DNA of 64,000 nucleotides from Pseudomonas palleroniana (GTDB taxonomy: Bacteria; Pseudomonadota; Gammaproteobacteria; Pseudomonadales; Pseudomonadaceae). This document shows, piece by piece, positions 8,411 through 17,365 of the stretch. The DNA is taken from positions 62,001 through 126,000 of the forward strand of contig NZ_PYWX01000029.1 in NCBI RefSeq assembly GCF_003031675.1, given 5' to 3'. The position numbers and the translations under genes are program-made. The stretch's first letter is position 1. Each line of letters starts with the position of its first letter. Below the pieces are notes generated by a model, which searched no databases, was not told the DNA's origin, and worked only from the letters and a program-made list of their open reading frames with translations.

Positions 8411-9769
8411 TCAGCGCCGCTGTCGTGCGCTGTGTTCTTCGTAGGCTCGGCTGAATTCGCGGCCGAACAGGTCCTGGAAATCTTCCTGGGCCTCGCGGGA
8501 AATATTGCTGTAAAGCTCAGTGAACTGCTGCCAGTACTGCGCCTGGCGCGAACCGTTGAACAGGCTCGATAAGCCGCCGGGCTTGCCCATGCGCTCCTCC
8601 AACTGCGAGGGTTCAAAGCGGGTGAGCAGGTGCTTGATCGCGGCCTCCACGCCGGCCATCACGGCCAGTTGGTGAGCACGCAGGTCATCGAAACTGTCGC
8701 GCACGGCCGCGTCCGGTGCCATAAACGCCTGGTTGCCGTGGCGAAGCAGCAGCAGCAAGGCTTCGTCGGCATTCGGCGCGAATTTCAACGGGTTGTTCTC
8801 GGCGGGCCGGATCATGGTCTGCTGCATGCGGAACTCGCCTTTGAGGCTGGCGCGGGCACGCAATACGTCGATCAGCCCCTCGACCATCAGGCGGTAGCTG
8901 CGGCCGATGTTTTCCATCTGGGCGCAGGCATCGGCCTTGTCCAGACGCAACTGCTCCAGCCCGGCGCCACGCAGGAATGCTTGCAACAAGTCGGGGGATT
9001 GCTGGGGCTCGGCCACGGGAAGCACCGGCTCGACCACGGGCGGCGGCTGAATCACCGGGGCGACCGGCGGTGGCGGTGCAACCGGAACGACCGGTGCTAC
9101 CGGAGCTACCGGAGCTACCGGTGCTACCGGTGCCGGGGTATCGGCAAACAGGTCCCAATCATCGGGAATCAGCGAGCCTGCGACCACGGGTTTTTCCACC
9201 GCCACCGGCGTCGGCGGGCGGAAATCGTGCTGCTCGGGAGGCACATGATCCGCCACGGTCGGCGGCGGCACAGCAGTGGGGCTGAGGAAGTCGAACAGGT
9301 CCGGCAAGGTGTCCATTGCCGAGGCACCCTGGAACTGCGGCGCGATCACCGGGGTCGGCGTTGGTGGCTTTGCCACGGCGCCCATCAACGCCTCGAAGCT
9401 GTTCGGCGAATCACCGGCAAACGGTTGGCTATCAATGGCTTGCACGTTGAAATCGATACGCGCCTGGATCTCGTAGTCGCCGATGCGGATCAACTCACCA
9501 TCTTGCAGCGGCTCGCTATTGCCACGGCGCATGCGGATACCGGCGCGAACCAACTCCACCCCGTTTGTACTGTTATCGGTTAAATAATAACGACCATCTT
9601 TGTATTGAATAACGCAATGCTGTGAAGAGACGAGACGCTCCGGATCAGGCAAGACCCAGTCATTATCCGAACTGCGGCCAATAGCCATCACGCCCTGGTC
9701 CATGGACTTTTCCGAGCACTGACCAGGGGTAATCTTGTGATAACTAGTGATAGTCAAACACAGCGACAT
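8411..9769 (-). CDS. tagH: FHA-domain T6SS protein (Fha/TagH)
   Basis: 452 residues. The first 110 or so form an FHA phosphothreonine-binding domain with IGRSSDNDWVL, SSQHC and DNSTNGVEL elements. The middle (about 190-260) is a low-complexity stretch of repeated alanine-proline-valine units, visible in the DNA as a 9-bp repeat near 9080-9141. The C-terminal third is the conserved TagH/ImpI region. In H1-like systems Fha is the substrate of PpkA and promotes assembly. It is the first gene of the leftward operon; AAGGAGG precedes its ATG. Confidence 0.95.
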   Translation of the reverse strand: MSLCLTITSYHKITPGQCSEKSMDQGVMAIGRSSDNDWVLPDPERLVSSQHCVIQYKDGRYYLTDNSTNGVELVRAGIRMRRGNSEPLQDGELIRIGDYEIQARIDFNVQAIDSQPFAGDSPNSFEALMGAVAKPPTPTPVIAPQFQGASAMDTLPDLFDFLSPTAVPPPTVADHVPPEQHDFRPPTPVAVEKPVVAGSLIPDDWDLFADTPAPVAPVAPVAPVAPVVPVAPPPPVAPVIQPPPVVEPVLPVAEPQQSPDLLQAFLRGAGLEQLRLDKADACAQMENIGRSYRLMVEGLIDVLRARASLKGEFRMQQTMIRPAENNPLKFAPNADEALLLLLRHGNQAFMAPDAAVRDSFDDLRAHQLAVMAGVEAAIKHLLTRFEPSQLEERMGKPGGLSSLFNGSRQAQYWQQFTELYSNISREAQEDFQDLFGREFSRAYEEHSARQRR

Positions 9770-10163
9770 CTTGCCTCCTTGCTGATTACATCGCGCGCGG
9801 TCGATTCCCGGGGCTACGCTTCCCGGGACATGCCCGCCAGGTCACACAAAATGACCCTGAATCTACCTAAACCCGCAAGATCGCTGATCTTAGCTGGCTT
9901 GCATGACAAAAATCCTGCTTGGCGGGCGCCGTTCGACCCACCAGTCGCGCAGGTTGTTAAACACCGCACATCTGTCACAGAGGACGAATAGCTTACCTTG
10001 ACAAGGCATAAGTACTACACCAAAAATGCACAACTTCTTGAACATCACTGATGTCACAGTAGTGGCACTCTGACTATATGACCAAGAAAACATGCAAAGT
10101 TCCTCAGACAACTAATGCATGCATTGCCCGCCATCTATCGGGCTGATAAGGAGATCAAACTCA
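9770..10163 (+). promoter_or_regulatory. Divergent control region between the two T6SS arms
   Basis: This 394-bp gap is more AT-rich than its surroundings and separates the leftward tagH operon from the rightward tssA operon, so promoters for both should lie here. I searched by eye for a -24/-12 (sigma54) element and for a good -35/-10 pair on both strands and found none I would defend. The rightward end carries AAGGAG (10148-10153) ahead of the tssA GTG. No protein-coding gene is supported here. Confidence 0.6.
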
Positions 10164-11183
10164 GTGGATGTGCCGTTGCTGCTCGCCGCCGTTTCCCCGA
10201 CTTCGCCCTGTGGCGAAGACATGGAATATGACGCGCAATTTCTCCAGCTGGAGCGTGATGCCAAGGGCCAACCCGAGCGCAGCATGGGCGACTCGATCCT
10301 GCCCGCCGAACCGCCGGAATGGCGCAGCATCCAGCAGCAAAGCCTCGATTTGCTGCAACGCAGCAAAGACCTGCGCATCACCCATTTCCTGCTGCAAAGC
10401 ACCCTTGCCCTGCAAGGCGTGGCCGGGTTGGCTGAAGTCCTTTCGTTGATCAACGCCTTGCTGCGCGACTATTGGGTCGACCTGCACCCACGCCTGGATG
10501 CCGACGACGATAACGACCCCACCGTGCGCGTCAACGCCCTGTCCGGCCTGACCGGTGACACGACCATCCGCCTGCTGCGCGAAAGCATCCTCACGCGCTC
10601 GCGCACCTTCGGCCCGGTCAGCCTGCGGGCGGCGCTCAATGCCAGCGGCCTGCAAATTTTTGCCGACGAGCAGCTCGGTGCCCAGCAACTCCACGCCGCG
10701 TTCCTCGACAGTGACCCCGAGCACCTGCAAGCCACCCGTGACGCCTTGAGCGCAGCGCGTGCGGCGTGTGAGGCCATCGAGGAGCAGGTCAATGACCAGG
10801 TCGGTTCCGCCCGGGGCGTGGACTTGAGCGCCTTGAAGCAACCGCTCAAGCAGGCGCTGCAAATACTCAATCAAGCGGTGCCAGGCACCGACAACAGTGG
10901 CGAACCCGAGGCCGTCAGTGACGACAATGCCCCCTCGGTCGACTTCGCCGCTGCGCCTGTGGCAGTGCGCCCGGCCGGCGATATCGCCAGCCGCGACGAC
11001 GTGCTGCGCAGCCTCGACAAGATCCTTGCGTACTACACCCGGCATGAGCCTTCGAGCCCGCTGCCGGTGCTGTTGAATCGGGCCAAGAACCTGGTGCACG
11101 CCGACTTCGCGGCCATCGTGCGCAATCTGATTCCCGACGGCATGTCCCAATTTGAAAACCTGCGCGGCCCGGACAGCGAGTAA
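10164..11183 (+). CDS. tssA: TssA (ImpA-related), T6SS sheath-assembly protein
   Basis: 339 residues from a GTG start. I chose this start because AAGGAG sits 10 nt upstream and the protein then opens with VDVPLLLAAVSPTSPCGEDMEYD, the conserved ImpA N-terminal domain; a longer reading from 10119 adds unrelated residues. TssA proteins prime or cap the growing sheath-tube and contact the baseplate. The C-terminal region holds the family's terminal helical segment. It is the first gene of the rightward operon, 54 nt ahead of tssB. Confidence 0.94.
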   Translation: MDVPLLLAAVSPTSPCGEDMEYDAQFLQLERDAKGQPERSMGDSILPAEPPEWRSIQQQSLDLLQRSKDLRITHFLLQSTLALQGVAGLAEVLSLINALLRDYWVDLHPRLDADDDNDPTVRVNALSGLTGDTTIRLLRESILTRSRTFGPVSLRAALNASGLQIFADEQLGAQQLHAAFLDSDPEHLQATRDALSAARAACEAIEEQVNDQVGSARGVDLSALKQPLKQALQILNQAVPGTDNSGEPEAVSDDNAPSVDFAAAPVAVRPAGDIASRDDVLRSLDKILAYYTRHEPSSPLPVLLNRAKNLVHADFAAIVRNLIPDGMSQFENLRGPDSE

Positions 11184-11237
11184 GCCACCGGGCTATGCAG
11201 TAACAACACCGTCGCTCAAGCGACCAGGAGCAGCAAC

Positions 11238-11744
11238 GTGGCGAAGCAAAGTTCTCAGAAATTCATTGCGCGCAACCGTGCGCCTCGAGTGCAGATCGAG
11301 TACGACGTCGAGCTCTACGGCGCCGAGAAGAAGGTCCAACTGCCCTTCGTAATGGGTGTGATGGCCGACCTCGCCGGCAAACCTGCCGAGCCGCTCGCCG
11401 CCGTGGCCGACCGCAAATTCCTTGAAGTGGACGTCGACAACTTCGACTCGCGCCTCAAGGCCATGCAACCGCGCGTGGCCTTCCACGTCCCCAACGAACT
11501 GACCGGCGAAGGCAACCTGAGCCTGGACATCACCTTCGAGAGCATGGACGACTTCAGCCCGGCCGCCGTGGCGCGCAAGGTCGATTCGCTGAACCAGCTG
11601 CTCGAAGCCCGCACCCAGCTGGCCAACCTGCTGACCTACATGGACGGCAAGACCGGCGCTGAAGAAATCATCATGAAGGCAATCAAGGACCCGGCACTGC
11701 TTCAGGCACTTGCCAGCGCGCCTAAGCCTGCAGGGGACCAGTAA
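11238..11744 (+). CDS. tssB: TssB (VipA), small subunit of the contractile sheath
   Basis: 168 residues opening AKQSSQKFIARNRAPRVQIEY, a conserved TssB N terminus, from a GTG start with an AGGAG element upstream. TssB pairs with TssC to form the contractile sheath around the Hcp tube. The C-terminal helix region that contacts ClpV or TssC in this family is present. Only 2 nt separate its TAA from the tssC ATG, as expected for subunits made in fixed ratio. Confidence 0.97.
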   Translation: MAKQSSQKFIARNRAPRVQIEYDVELYGAEKKVQLPFVMGVMADLAGKPAEPLAAVADRKFLEVDVDNFDSRLKAMQPRVAFHVPNELTGEGNLSLDITFESMDDFSPAAVARKVDSLNQLLEARTQLANLLTYMDGKTGAEEIIMKAIKDPALLQALASAPKPAGDQ

Positions 11745-11746
11745 TC

Positions 11747-13246
11747 ATGACCGACAATACCGCCCGCGAAGGCAGCCAGATCCTCGGCACCCAGACCGAA
11801 GAAGCCAGCGAGTTCGCCAACCTGCTGCTGCAGGAATTCAAACCAAAGACCGAGCGTGCCCGCGAAGCCGTGGAAACCGCAGTGCGCACCCTGGCCGAAC
11901 AGGCCCTGGCGCAAACCGACCTGGTGTCCAACGACGCGATCAAGTCGATCGAATCGATCATCGCGGCCATCGACGCCAAGCTCACCGCCCAGGTCAACCA
12001 GATCATTCATCACCAGGATTTCCAGCAGCTGGAAAGCGCCTGGCGTGGCCTGCACTACCTCGTCAACAACACCGAGAGCGATGAGCAGCTCAAGATTCGC
12101 GTGCTCAACATCTCCAAGCCCGAACTGCACAAGACCCTGAAGAAATTCAAGGGCACCGCATGGGACCAGAGCCCGATCTTCAAGAAAATGTACGAAGAAG
12201 AATACGGCCAGTTCGGCGGTGAGCCGTACGGCTGCCTGGTAGGCGACTACTACTTCGATCAGTCGCCACCCGACGTGGAGTTGCTGGGCGAGCTGTCGAA
12301 AGTCTGCGCCGCCATGCACTCCCCGTTCATCGCTGCCGCTTCGCCGACCGTGATGGGCATGGGCTCGTGGCAGGAACTGTCGAACCCGCGCGACCTGACC
12401 AAGATCTTCACCACCCCGGAATACGCCGGCTGGCGCTCGCTGCGTGAATCGGAAGACTCGCGCTACATCGGCCTGACCATGCCGCGCTTCCTGGCTCGCC
12501 TGCCGTATGGCGCCAAGACCGACCCGGTGGAAGCCTTCGCCTTCGAAGAAAACACCGACGGCGCCGACAGCTCCAAGTACACCTGGGCCAACGCCGCCTA
12601 CGCGATGGCCGTGAACATCAACCGCTCGTTCAAGCACTACGGCTGGTGCTCGCGCATCCGTGGCGTGGAGTCCGGTGGTGAAGTGGAAAACCTGCCGGCC
12701 CACACGTTTCCTACCGATGACGGTGGTGTGGACATGAAGTGCCCGACCGAAATCGCCATCAGCGACCGCCGTGAAGCGGAACTGGCGAAGAACGGTTTCA
12801 TGCCGCTGCTGCACAAGAAAAACACCGACTTCGCCGCCTTCATCGGTGCCCAGTCGTTGCAGAAACCGGCCGAGTACGATGACCCGGACGCCACCGCCAA
12901 CGCCAACTTGGCTGCGCGCTTGCCGTACCTGTTCGCCACCTGCCGTTTCGCTCACTACTTGAAGTGCATCGTGCGTGACAAGATCGGTTCCTTCAAAGAG
13001 AAGGACGAGATGCAGCGCTGGTTGCAGGACTGGATCCTCAACTACGTCGACGGCGACCCGGCCCACTCCACCGAAACCACCAAGGCCCAGCACCCATTGG
13101 CTGCCGCTGAAGTGATCGTGGAAGAAGTGGAAGGCAACCCGGGTTACTACAACTCCAAGTTCTACCTGCGCCCGCACTACCAGCTCGAAGGGCTGACCGT
13201 GTCGTTGCGCCTGGTATCGAAGCTGCCTTCGGCAAAAGGCGCTTAA
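11747..13246 (+). CDS. tssC: TssC (VipB), large subunit of the contractile sheath
   Basis: 499 residues, the normal size, with the conserved TssC core (AWRGLHYLV near 100, GEPYGCLVGDY near 160, GMGSWQEL near 205, FMPLLHKKNTDFAAF near 350). It forms the sheath with TssB and contracts to drive the tube outward. A 173-nt gap occupied by a palindromic repeat separates it from hcp, the largest gap within the rightward structural arm. Confidence 0.98.
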   Translation: MTDNTAREGSQILGTQTEEASEFANLLLQEFKPKTERAREAVETAVRTLAEQALAQTDLVSNDAIKSIESIIAAIDAKLTAQVNQIIHHQDFQQLESAWRGLHYLVNNTESDEQLKIRVLNISKPELHKTLKKFKGTAWDQSPIFKKMYEEEYGQFGGEPYGCLVGDYYFDQSPPDVELLGELSKVCAAMHSPFIAAASPTVMGMGSWQELSNPRDLTKIFTTPEYAGWRSLRESEDSRYIGLTMPRFLARLPYGAKTDPVEAFAFEENTDGADSSKYTWANAAYAMAVNINRSFKHYGWCSRIRGVESGGEVENLPAHTFPTDDGGVDMKCPTEIAISDRREAELAKNGFMPLLHKKNTDFAAFIGAQSLQKPAEYDDPDATANANLAARLPYLFATCRFAHYLKCIVRDKIGSFKEKDEMQRWLQDWILNYVDGDPAHSTETTKAQHPLAAAEVIVEEVEGNPGYYNSKFYLRPHYQLEGLTVSLRLVSKLPSAKGA

Positions 13247-13268
13247 CACACCGATGAGCTAGCTCTTC

Positions 13269-13357
13269 TGTGGGAGGGGTCTTGCTCCCGATGCAGGCAA
13301 CTCGGTCTCTCAGTCGGACCGAGGTGATGCCATCGGGAGCAAGCCACCTCCCACACA
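13269..13357 (+). repeat. REPIN-like palindromic element between tssC and hcp
   Basis: Two inverted REP-type arms face each other: TGTGGGAGGGGTCTTGCTCCC at the left and its near reverse complement ending at 13357. Between them is a second inverted pair, CTCGGT and ACCGAG. The same core occurs at 20038, 33924 and 49826. The RNA would form a long hairpin just upstream of hcp, where it could affect mRNA stability or processing. Confidence 0.85.
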
Positions 13358-13419
13358 AAAGCATTGCCCCTTCTGGGGCATAACCAAATTCAGTGGCAGG
13401 GGCCACACAGGGAGAAAAC

Positions 13420-13908
13420 ATGGCTGTTGATATTTTCATCAAGATCGGCGACATCAAGGGCGAGTCCATGGACAAGGCCCACAAGGACGAAATCGACGTA
13501 CTGAACTGGAGCTGGGGCATGTCCCAGTCCGGCAACATGCACGTCGGCGGTGGCGGTGGCGCCGGCAAGGTGAATATCCAGGACCTGTCGCTGACCAAGT
13601 ACGTCGACAAGGCGTCGCCTAACCTGATGATGCACTGCGCCAGCGGCAAGCACATCGACAAGGTCAAGCTGACCGTGCGCAAGGCCGGTGGTGAAAGCCA
13701 GGTCGAGTACATGGTGATCAACCTGGAAGAAGTGCTGGTAACGTCCCTGAGCACCGGCGGTTCGGGCACTGATGACCGCCTGACCGAGAACGTCACCCTG
13801 AACTTTGCCCAAGTGATGGTCGACTACCAGCCGCAGAAAGCCGACGGCACCAAAGACGGCGGCGCGATCAAGTTTGGCTGGAACATCCGTTCCAACACCA
13901 AGCGCTGA
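13420..13908 (+). CDS. hcp: Hcp, T6SS inner-tube protein
   Basis: 162 residues opening MAVDIFIKIGDIKGES, the standard Hcp1-type N terminus. The ATG at 13420 is preceded by AGGGAG at a 5-nt spacing; a longer in-frame reading upstream has no conserved residues. Hcp hexamers stack into the tube expelled by the sheath and carry small effectors in their lumen. No C-terminal toxin extension is present, so this is a structural Hcp. The gene sits behind a REPIN, with its own strong ribosome-binding site. Confidence 0.98.
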   Translation: MAVDIFIKIGDIKGESMDKAHKDEIDVLNWSWGMSQSGNMHVGGGGGAGKVNIQDLSLTKYVDKASPNLMMHCASGKHIDKVKLTVRKAGGESQVEYMVINLEEVLVTSLSTGGSGTDDRLTENVTLNFAQVMVDYQPQKADGTKDGGAIKFGWNIRSNTKR

Positions 13909-13986
13909 TAGCTCTGGTGGCCGTGGCCCAGCGCCACGGCCCCAGAAACTTTGTCCTCCTTACACCCCGTCCGTGGAGCTGCTTTG

Positions 13987-14502
13987 GTGGTAACTGAAAT
14001 CGCTTCCCGCGACCGTCTGCAACCGTCCCTGCTGGACCGGTTGACCGACGACGACCCGACCAACCCCAAGGAAAGCGCCGACAAACGCGTGCTGTCCCTG
14101 ACCCAATTGAAAGCCTCGGTGCTGCGCGACCTGGCGTGGCTGCTCAACACCACGTCGTTGCTCGATGCCGATGCCACGTTGCACACCCCAGCCGGTACTT
14201 CGGTGGTCAATTACGGCCTGCCGGCATTGGCGGGAAACAGTGCCTCCAGTGTCGATATCAAAGCGCTGGAAGCCCTGATCTACCAGGCCATTGCCACCTT
14301 TGAGCCGCGCATCCTGCGCCACACCCTGCGCGTCAAAGCCCGCCTCAGCCAGGGCGAGATGAACCACAACGCGTTGAGCTTCGAGATCGAAGGCGATCTG
14401 TGGGCACAGCCGGTGCCTCTACGCCTGTTATTGCAAACCGACCTCGACCTGGAATCCGGCCATGTGCGTGTCGTCAACGCCGACCAGCGGAGACGAGCAT
14501 GA
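13987..14502 (+). CDS. tssE: TssE, gp25-like T6SS baseplate protein
   Basis: 171 residues from a GTG at 13987, preceded by GGAG at 13974-13977; a TTG one codon upstream is an alternative. The protein has the gp25-like lysozyme-fold region: LDRLTDDDP early, RDLAWLLNT near 50, and NYGLPAL in the middle, a conserved TssE signature. It forms part of the wedge that starts sheath assembly. Its TGA overlaps the tssF ATG (ATGA). There is no tagJ gene in the 78 nt between hcp and this gene, unlike the P. aeruginosa H1 cluster. Confidence 0.93.
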   Translation: MVTEIASRDRLQPSLLDRLTDDDPTNPKESADKRVLSLTQLKASVLRDLAWLLNTTSLLDADATLHTPAGTSVVNYGLPALAGNSASSVDIKALEALIYQAIATFEPRILRHTLRVKARLSQGEMNHNALSFEIEGDLWAQPVPLRLLLQTDLDLESGHVRVVNADQRRRA

Positions 14503-16358
14503 ACCCGCGCCTGCTGGAGCTGTATAACCAGGAACTGCATCACGTGCGCGAAAGCGCCGCCGAGTTCGCCAAGGAATACCCGAAGATCGCCAGTCGGCTG
14601 ACCCTGTCCGGTATGGACTGCGCCGACCCGTACGTCGAACGCTTGCTTGAAGGTTTTGCCTACCTGACGGCCCGCGTGCAGCTCAAGCTCGACGCCGAGT
14701 ACCCGACCTTCACCCACAACCTGCTGGAAATCGCGTACCCGCACTACCTCGCGCCAACCCCGTCGATGACCGTGGTGCAGCTGCAGACCGACCCCGACGA
14801 AGGCTCCCTGGCCAGCGGTTTTTCGCTGCCCCGCGACACGGTGTTGCGTGCGGCATTGGGCCGTGAAACCCAGACCTGCTGCGAGTACCGCACCGCGCAC
14901 CCGGTGACGCTGTGGCCGTTGCAGGTAGCCAACGCGGAATACTTCGGCAACCCCGCCGCCGTGCTTGGCCGCCTGGCCGCCAGCGAACCGAAGGCCAAGG
15001 CGGGTTTGCGCCTGACCCTGCGCACCGGCGCCGAGTTGCCATTCAACAGCCTCGACCTGGACAGCCTGCCGCTGTACCTCAGCGGTGCCGACGAGCAGCC
15101 GTTCCGCCTTTACGAGCAACTGCTCGGCAACGCCTGCGCGGTGTTTGCGCGCAAGCCTGGCGGTGATTGGGTCGAGCGCCTGCCCCAGGACGCGCTGCGC
15201 TCACGCGGCTTCGACGACGCCGACGCCGCCATGCCGGTGGTGGCGCGCGCCTTCCAGGGCTATCGCCTGTTGCAGGAATACTTCGCCCTGCCCCATCGCT
15301 TCCTGTTTGTCGAATTTGCCGAACTGCGCCGTGCGATCAAGCGCTGCGACGGCCAGGAACTGGAGCTGATCGTGCTGTTCGACCGGCATGAACCGAGCCT
15401 GGAAGGCAGCGTCGGCGCGGCGCAGTTCCTGCCGTTCTGCACGCCGGCGATCAACCTGTTTCCCAAACGCCTCGACCGTATCCACCTGTCCGACCGGGTC
15501 AACGAGCACCATGTGATCGCCGACCGCACCCGGCCGATGGATTTCGAGATTCATTCGCTCAGCGGTATCACCGGCCACGGCACCGGCCCGGAGCAGCCAT
15601 TCCTGCCGTTTTATGCGGTGCGCGACCCCTCGCGCTATGGCCGCGACCTGGCCTATTACATGGTGCGCCGCGAGCCGCGTGTGTTGTCCAGCGACCAGCG
15701 TCGCAACGGCCCGCGCTCCACGTATGTGGGCAGCGAAACCTTTGTCAGCCTGGTCGACAGCCGGCAAGCACCCTACCGCCACGACCTGCGCCAACTCGGC
15801 GTGACCGCGCTGTGCACCAACCGCGATTTGCCGTTGTTCATGAGCGTGGGCAACGGCAAGACCGATTTCACCCTGGCCGACAGTGCGCCGGTGCTTGCCG
15901 TGCGTTGCGTGGCCGGCCCGAGCCGCCCGCGGGCCAGCCATGCGCATGATGCCAAGGCCTGGCGCCTGATCAGCCAGTTGTCGCTCAACTATCTGTCGCT
16001 CAGCGAGCAGGGCCAGGGCGCGGGCGCCTTGCGTGAACTGCTGCGCCTGTATGGCGACAGCAACGACGCCGCCCTGCAATTGCAGATCGAGGGCCTGCGT
16101 GAAGTCAGCAGCAAAGCCGTGACCCGGCGCCTGCCGATGCCTGGCCCGATCGTGTTTGGCCGTGGCTTGGAGATCACCCTGGAATTCGATGAAAACGCGT
16201 TTCGCGGCACCGGGGTGTTCCTGCTCGGTGCGGTGCTGGAGCGCTTCCTGGCACGCTACGTGTCGATCAACAGTTTTACCGAGACGGTGATCCGTACCAC
16301 CGAACGCGGCGAGATCATGCGATGGAAAGCCAAGCCCGGGCGGCGTCCGACCCTGTGA
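14499..16358 (+). CDS. tssF: TssF (ImpG/VasA), T6SS baseplate protein
   Basis: 619 residues opening [18 protein letters not shown], the typical TssF start. The ATG at 14499 overlaps the tssE stop, whereas earlier in-frame starts lie inside tssE. Conserved blocks include EYPKIASRL near 25-33, [23 protein letters not shown] near 46, and [11 protein letters not shown] near 82. TssF, TssG, TssE and TssK build the baseplate wedge. It overlaps the next gene tssG by 37 nt. Confidence 0.97.
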   Translation: MNPRLLELYNQELHHVRESAAEFAKEYPKIASRLTLSGMDCADPYVERLLEGFAYLTARVQLKLDAEYPTFTHNLLEIAYPHYLAPTPSMTVVQLQTDPDEGSLASGFSLPRDTVLRAALGRETQTCCEYRTAHPVTLWPLQVANAEYFGNPAAVLGRLAASEPKAKAGLRLTLRTGAELPFNSLDLDSLPLYLSGADEQPFRLYEQLLGNACAVFARKPGGDWVERLPQDALRSRGFDDADAAMPVVARAFQGYRLLQEYFALPHRFLFVEFAELRRAIKRCDGQELELIVLFDRHEPSLEGSVGAAQFLPFCTPAINLFPKRLDRIHLSDRVNEHHVIADRTRPMDFEIHSLSGITGHGTGPEQPFLPFYAVRDPSRYGRDLAYYMVRREPRVLSSDQRRNGPRSTYVGSETFVSLVDSRQAPYRHDLRQLGVTALCTNRDLPLFMSVGNGKTDFTLADSAPVLAVRCVAGPSRPRASHAHDAKAWRLISQLSLNYLSLSEQGQGAGALRELLRLYGDSNDAALQLQIEGLREVSSKAVTRRLPMPGPIVFGRGLEITLEFDENAFRGTGVFLLGAVLERFLARYVSINSFTETVIRTTERGEIMRWKAKPGRRPTL

Positions 16359-17365
16359 ACACACTGGATGCGATGCATCAGGAACCCTGGGAATACGATT
16401 TCTTCCAGGCGCTGCGGCGTATCGAGTGCGAATCGCCCGACCTGCCGCGCCTGGGCCATTCCCTGCGCCTGGCGGATGACCCACTGCGCCTGGGGCAACA
16501 GGCCGATTGCACGTTCGCCCCGGCCACCCTGGCCTCGGTCGAGCCCGGTGGTGACGGCAAGCCGGCGCGCCTGGAGCAATTCTTCTTCGGCCTCGGCGGC
16601 CCCAATGGCCCGCTGCCGCTGCATATCACCGAGTACGTCCGCGAGCGCCAGCGCAACAACGCCGACAGCACCAGCAAGCAGTTCCTGGACGTGTTCCACC
16701 ATCGCTTGCTCAGCCTGTTCTACCGGGCCTGGGCCGAGGCCCGGCCCACCGTCAGCCATGACCGCCCGGATGATGACTACTGGTCCGCCCGCCTCGCCGC
16801 CCTGAGTGGCCGTGGCATGCCAAGCCTACTCAACCAGGGGCTGATTGCCGACGCCGCGAAGCTGCATTACAGCGGCCACTTGTCGGCGCAGACCCGCTAC
16901 CCGGATGGTTTAAAGGCGATCCTCAGCGAGTACTTCGGCCTCCCGGTGGAGATCGAAGAGTACGTCGGCCAATGGCTGGAACTGCCTGAACGCAGCCGCG
17001 TGGGTGTCAGCGCCAACCAGCTGGGCGTGGACTTTTGCCTGGGCAGCCATGTGTGGGACCGCCAGCACAAATTCCGTATCTGCCTGGGGCCGCTCAAGCT
17101 CGATGACTACATGGGCATGCTGCCCGGCCACGCGCCATTCAATGAGCTGGTCGCGTGGGTGGCCGAGTACCTGGGCCATGAACTGGACTGGGACTTGAAC
17201 CTGGTTCTGCAACAACCTGAAGTACCGGCGCTGCAACTCAATGGCCAGTTCCGCCTGGGCTTCAACACCTGGCTCGGCCAACCCGCGCACGACGCCAACG
17301 ACCTAATCCTGGCCCGGCATTACGCCGATCAGGCCACCACCTCAAGGAATCCAGAGCATGGGTGA
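16322..17365 (+). CDS. tssG: TssG (ImpH/VasB), T6SS baseplate protein
   Basis: 347 residues. The conserved EPWEYDFFQALRRIEC block lies at about 21-36 and LGGPNGPLPLH near 97, both typical of TssG. It partners TssF in the baseplate. The start at 16322 lies inside the end of tssF and has only a weak ribosome-binding site, consistent with translational coupling; a later ATG cannot be excluded. It overlaps the tssH start by 8 nt. Confidence 0.95.
   Translation: MESQARAASDPVNTLDAMHQEPWEYDFFQALRRIECESPDLPRLGHSLRLADDPLRLGQQADCTFAPATLASVEPGGDGKPARLEQFFFGLGGPNGPLPLHITEYVRERQRNNADSTSKQFLDVFHHRLLSLFYRAWAEARPTVSHDRPDDDYWSARLAALSGRGMPSLLNQGLIADAAKLHYSGHLSAQTRYPDGLKAILSEYFGLPVEIEEYVGQWLELPERSRVGVSANQLGVDFCLGSHVWDRQHKFRICLGPLKLDDYMGMLPGHAPFNELVAWVAEYLGHELDWDLNLVLQQPEVPALQLNGQFRLGFNTWLGQPAHDANDLILARHYADQATTSRNPEHG

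Noticed and set aside
9770..10163. Sigma54 promoter for the T6SS arms
   Set aside because: GG and GC pairs at the required spacing were not found on either strand; a GTGGCAC near 10060 lacks the matching -12 element.
10119..10163. Longer N terminus of TssA from the first in-frame ATG
   Set aside because: The added residues do not match TssA proteins and lie upstream of a good ribosome-binding site for the GTG at 10164.
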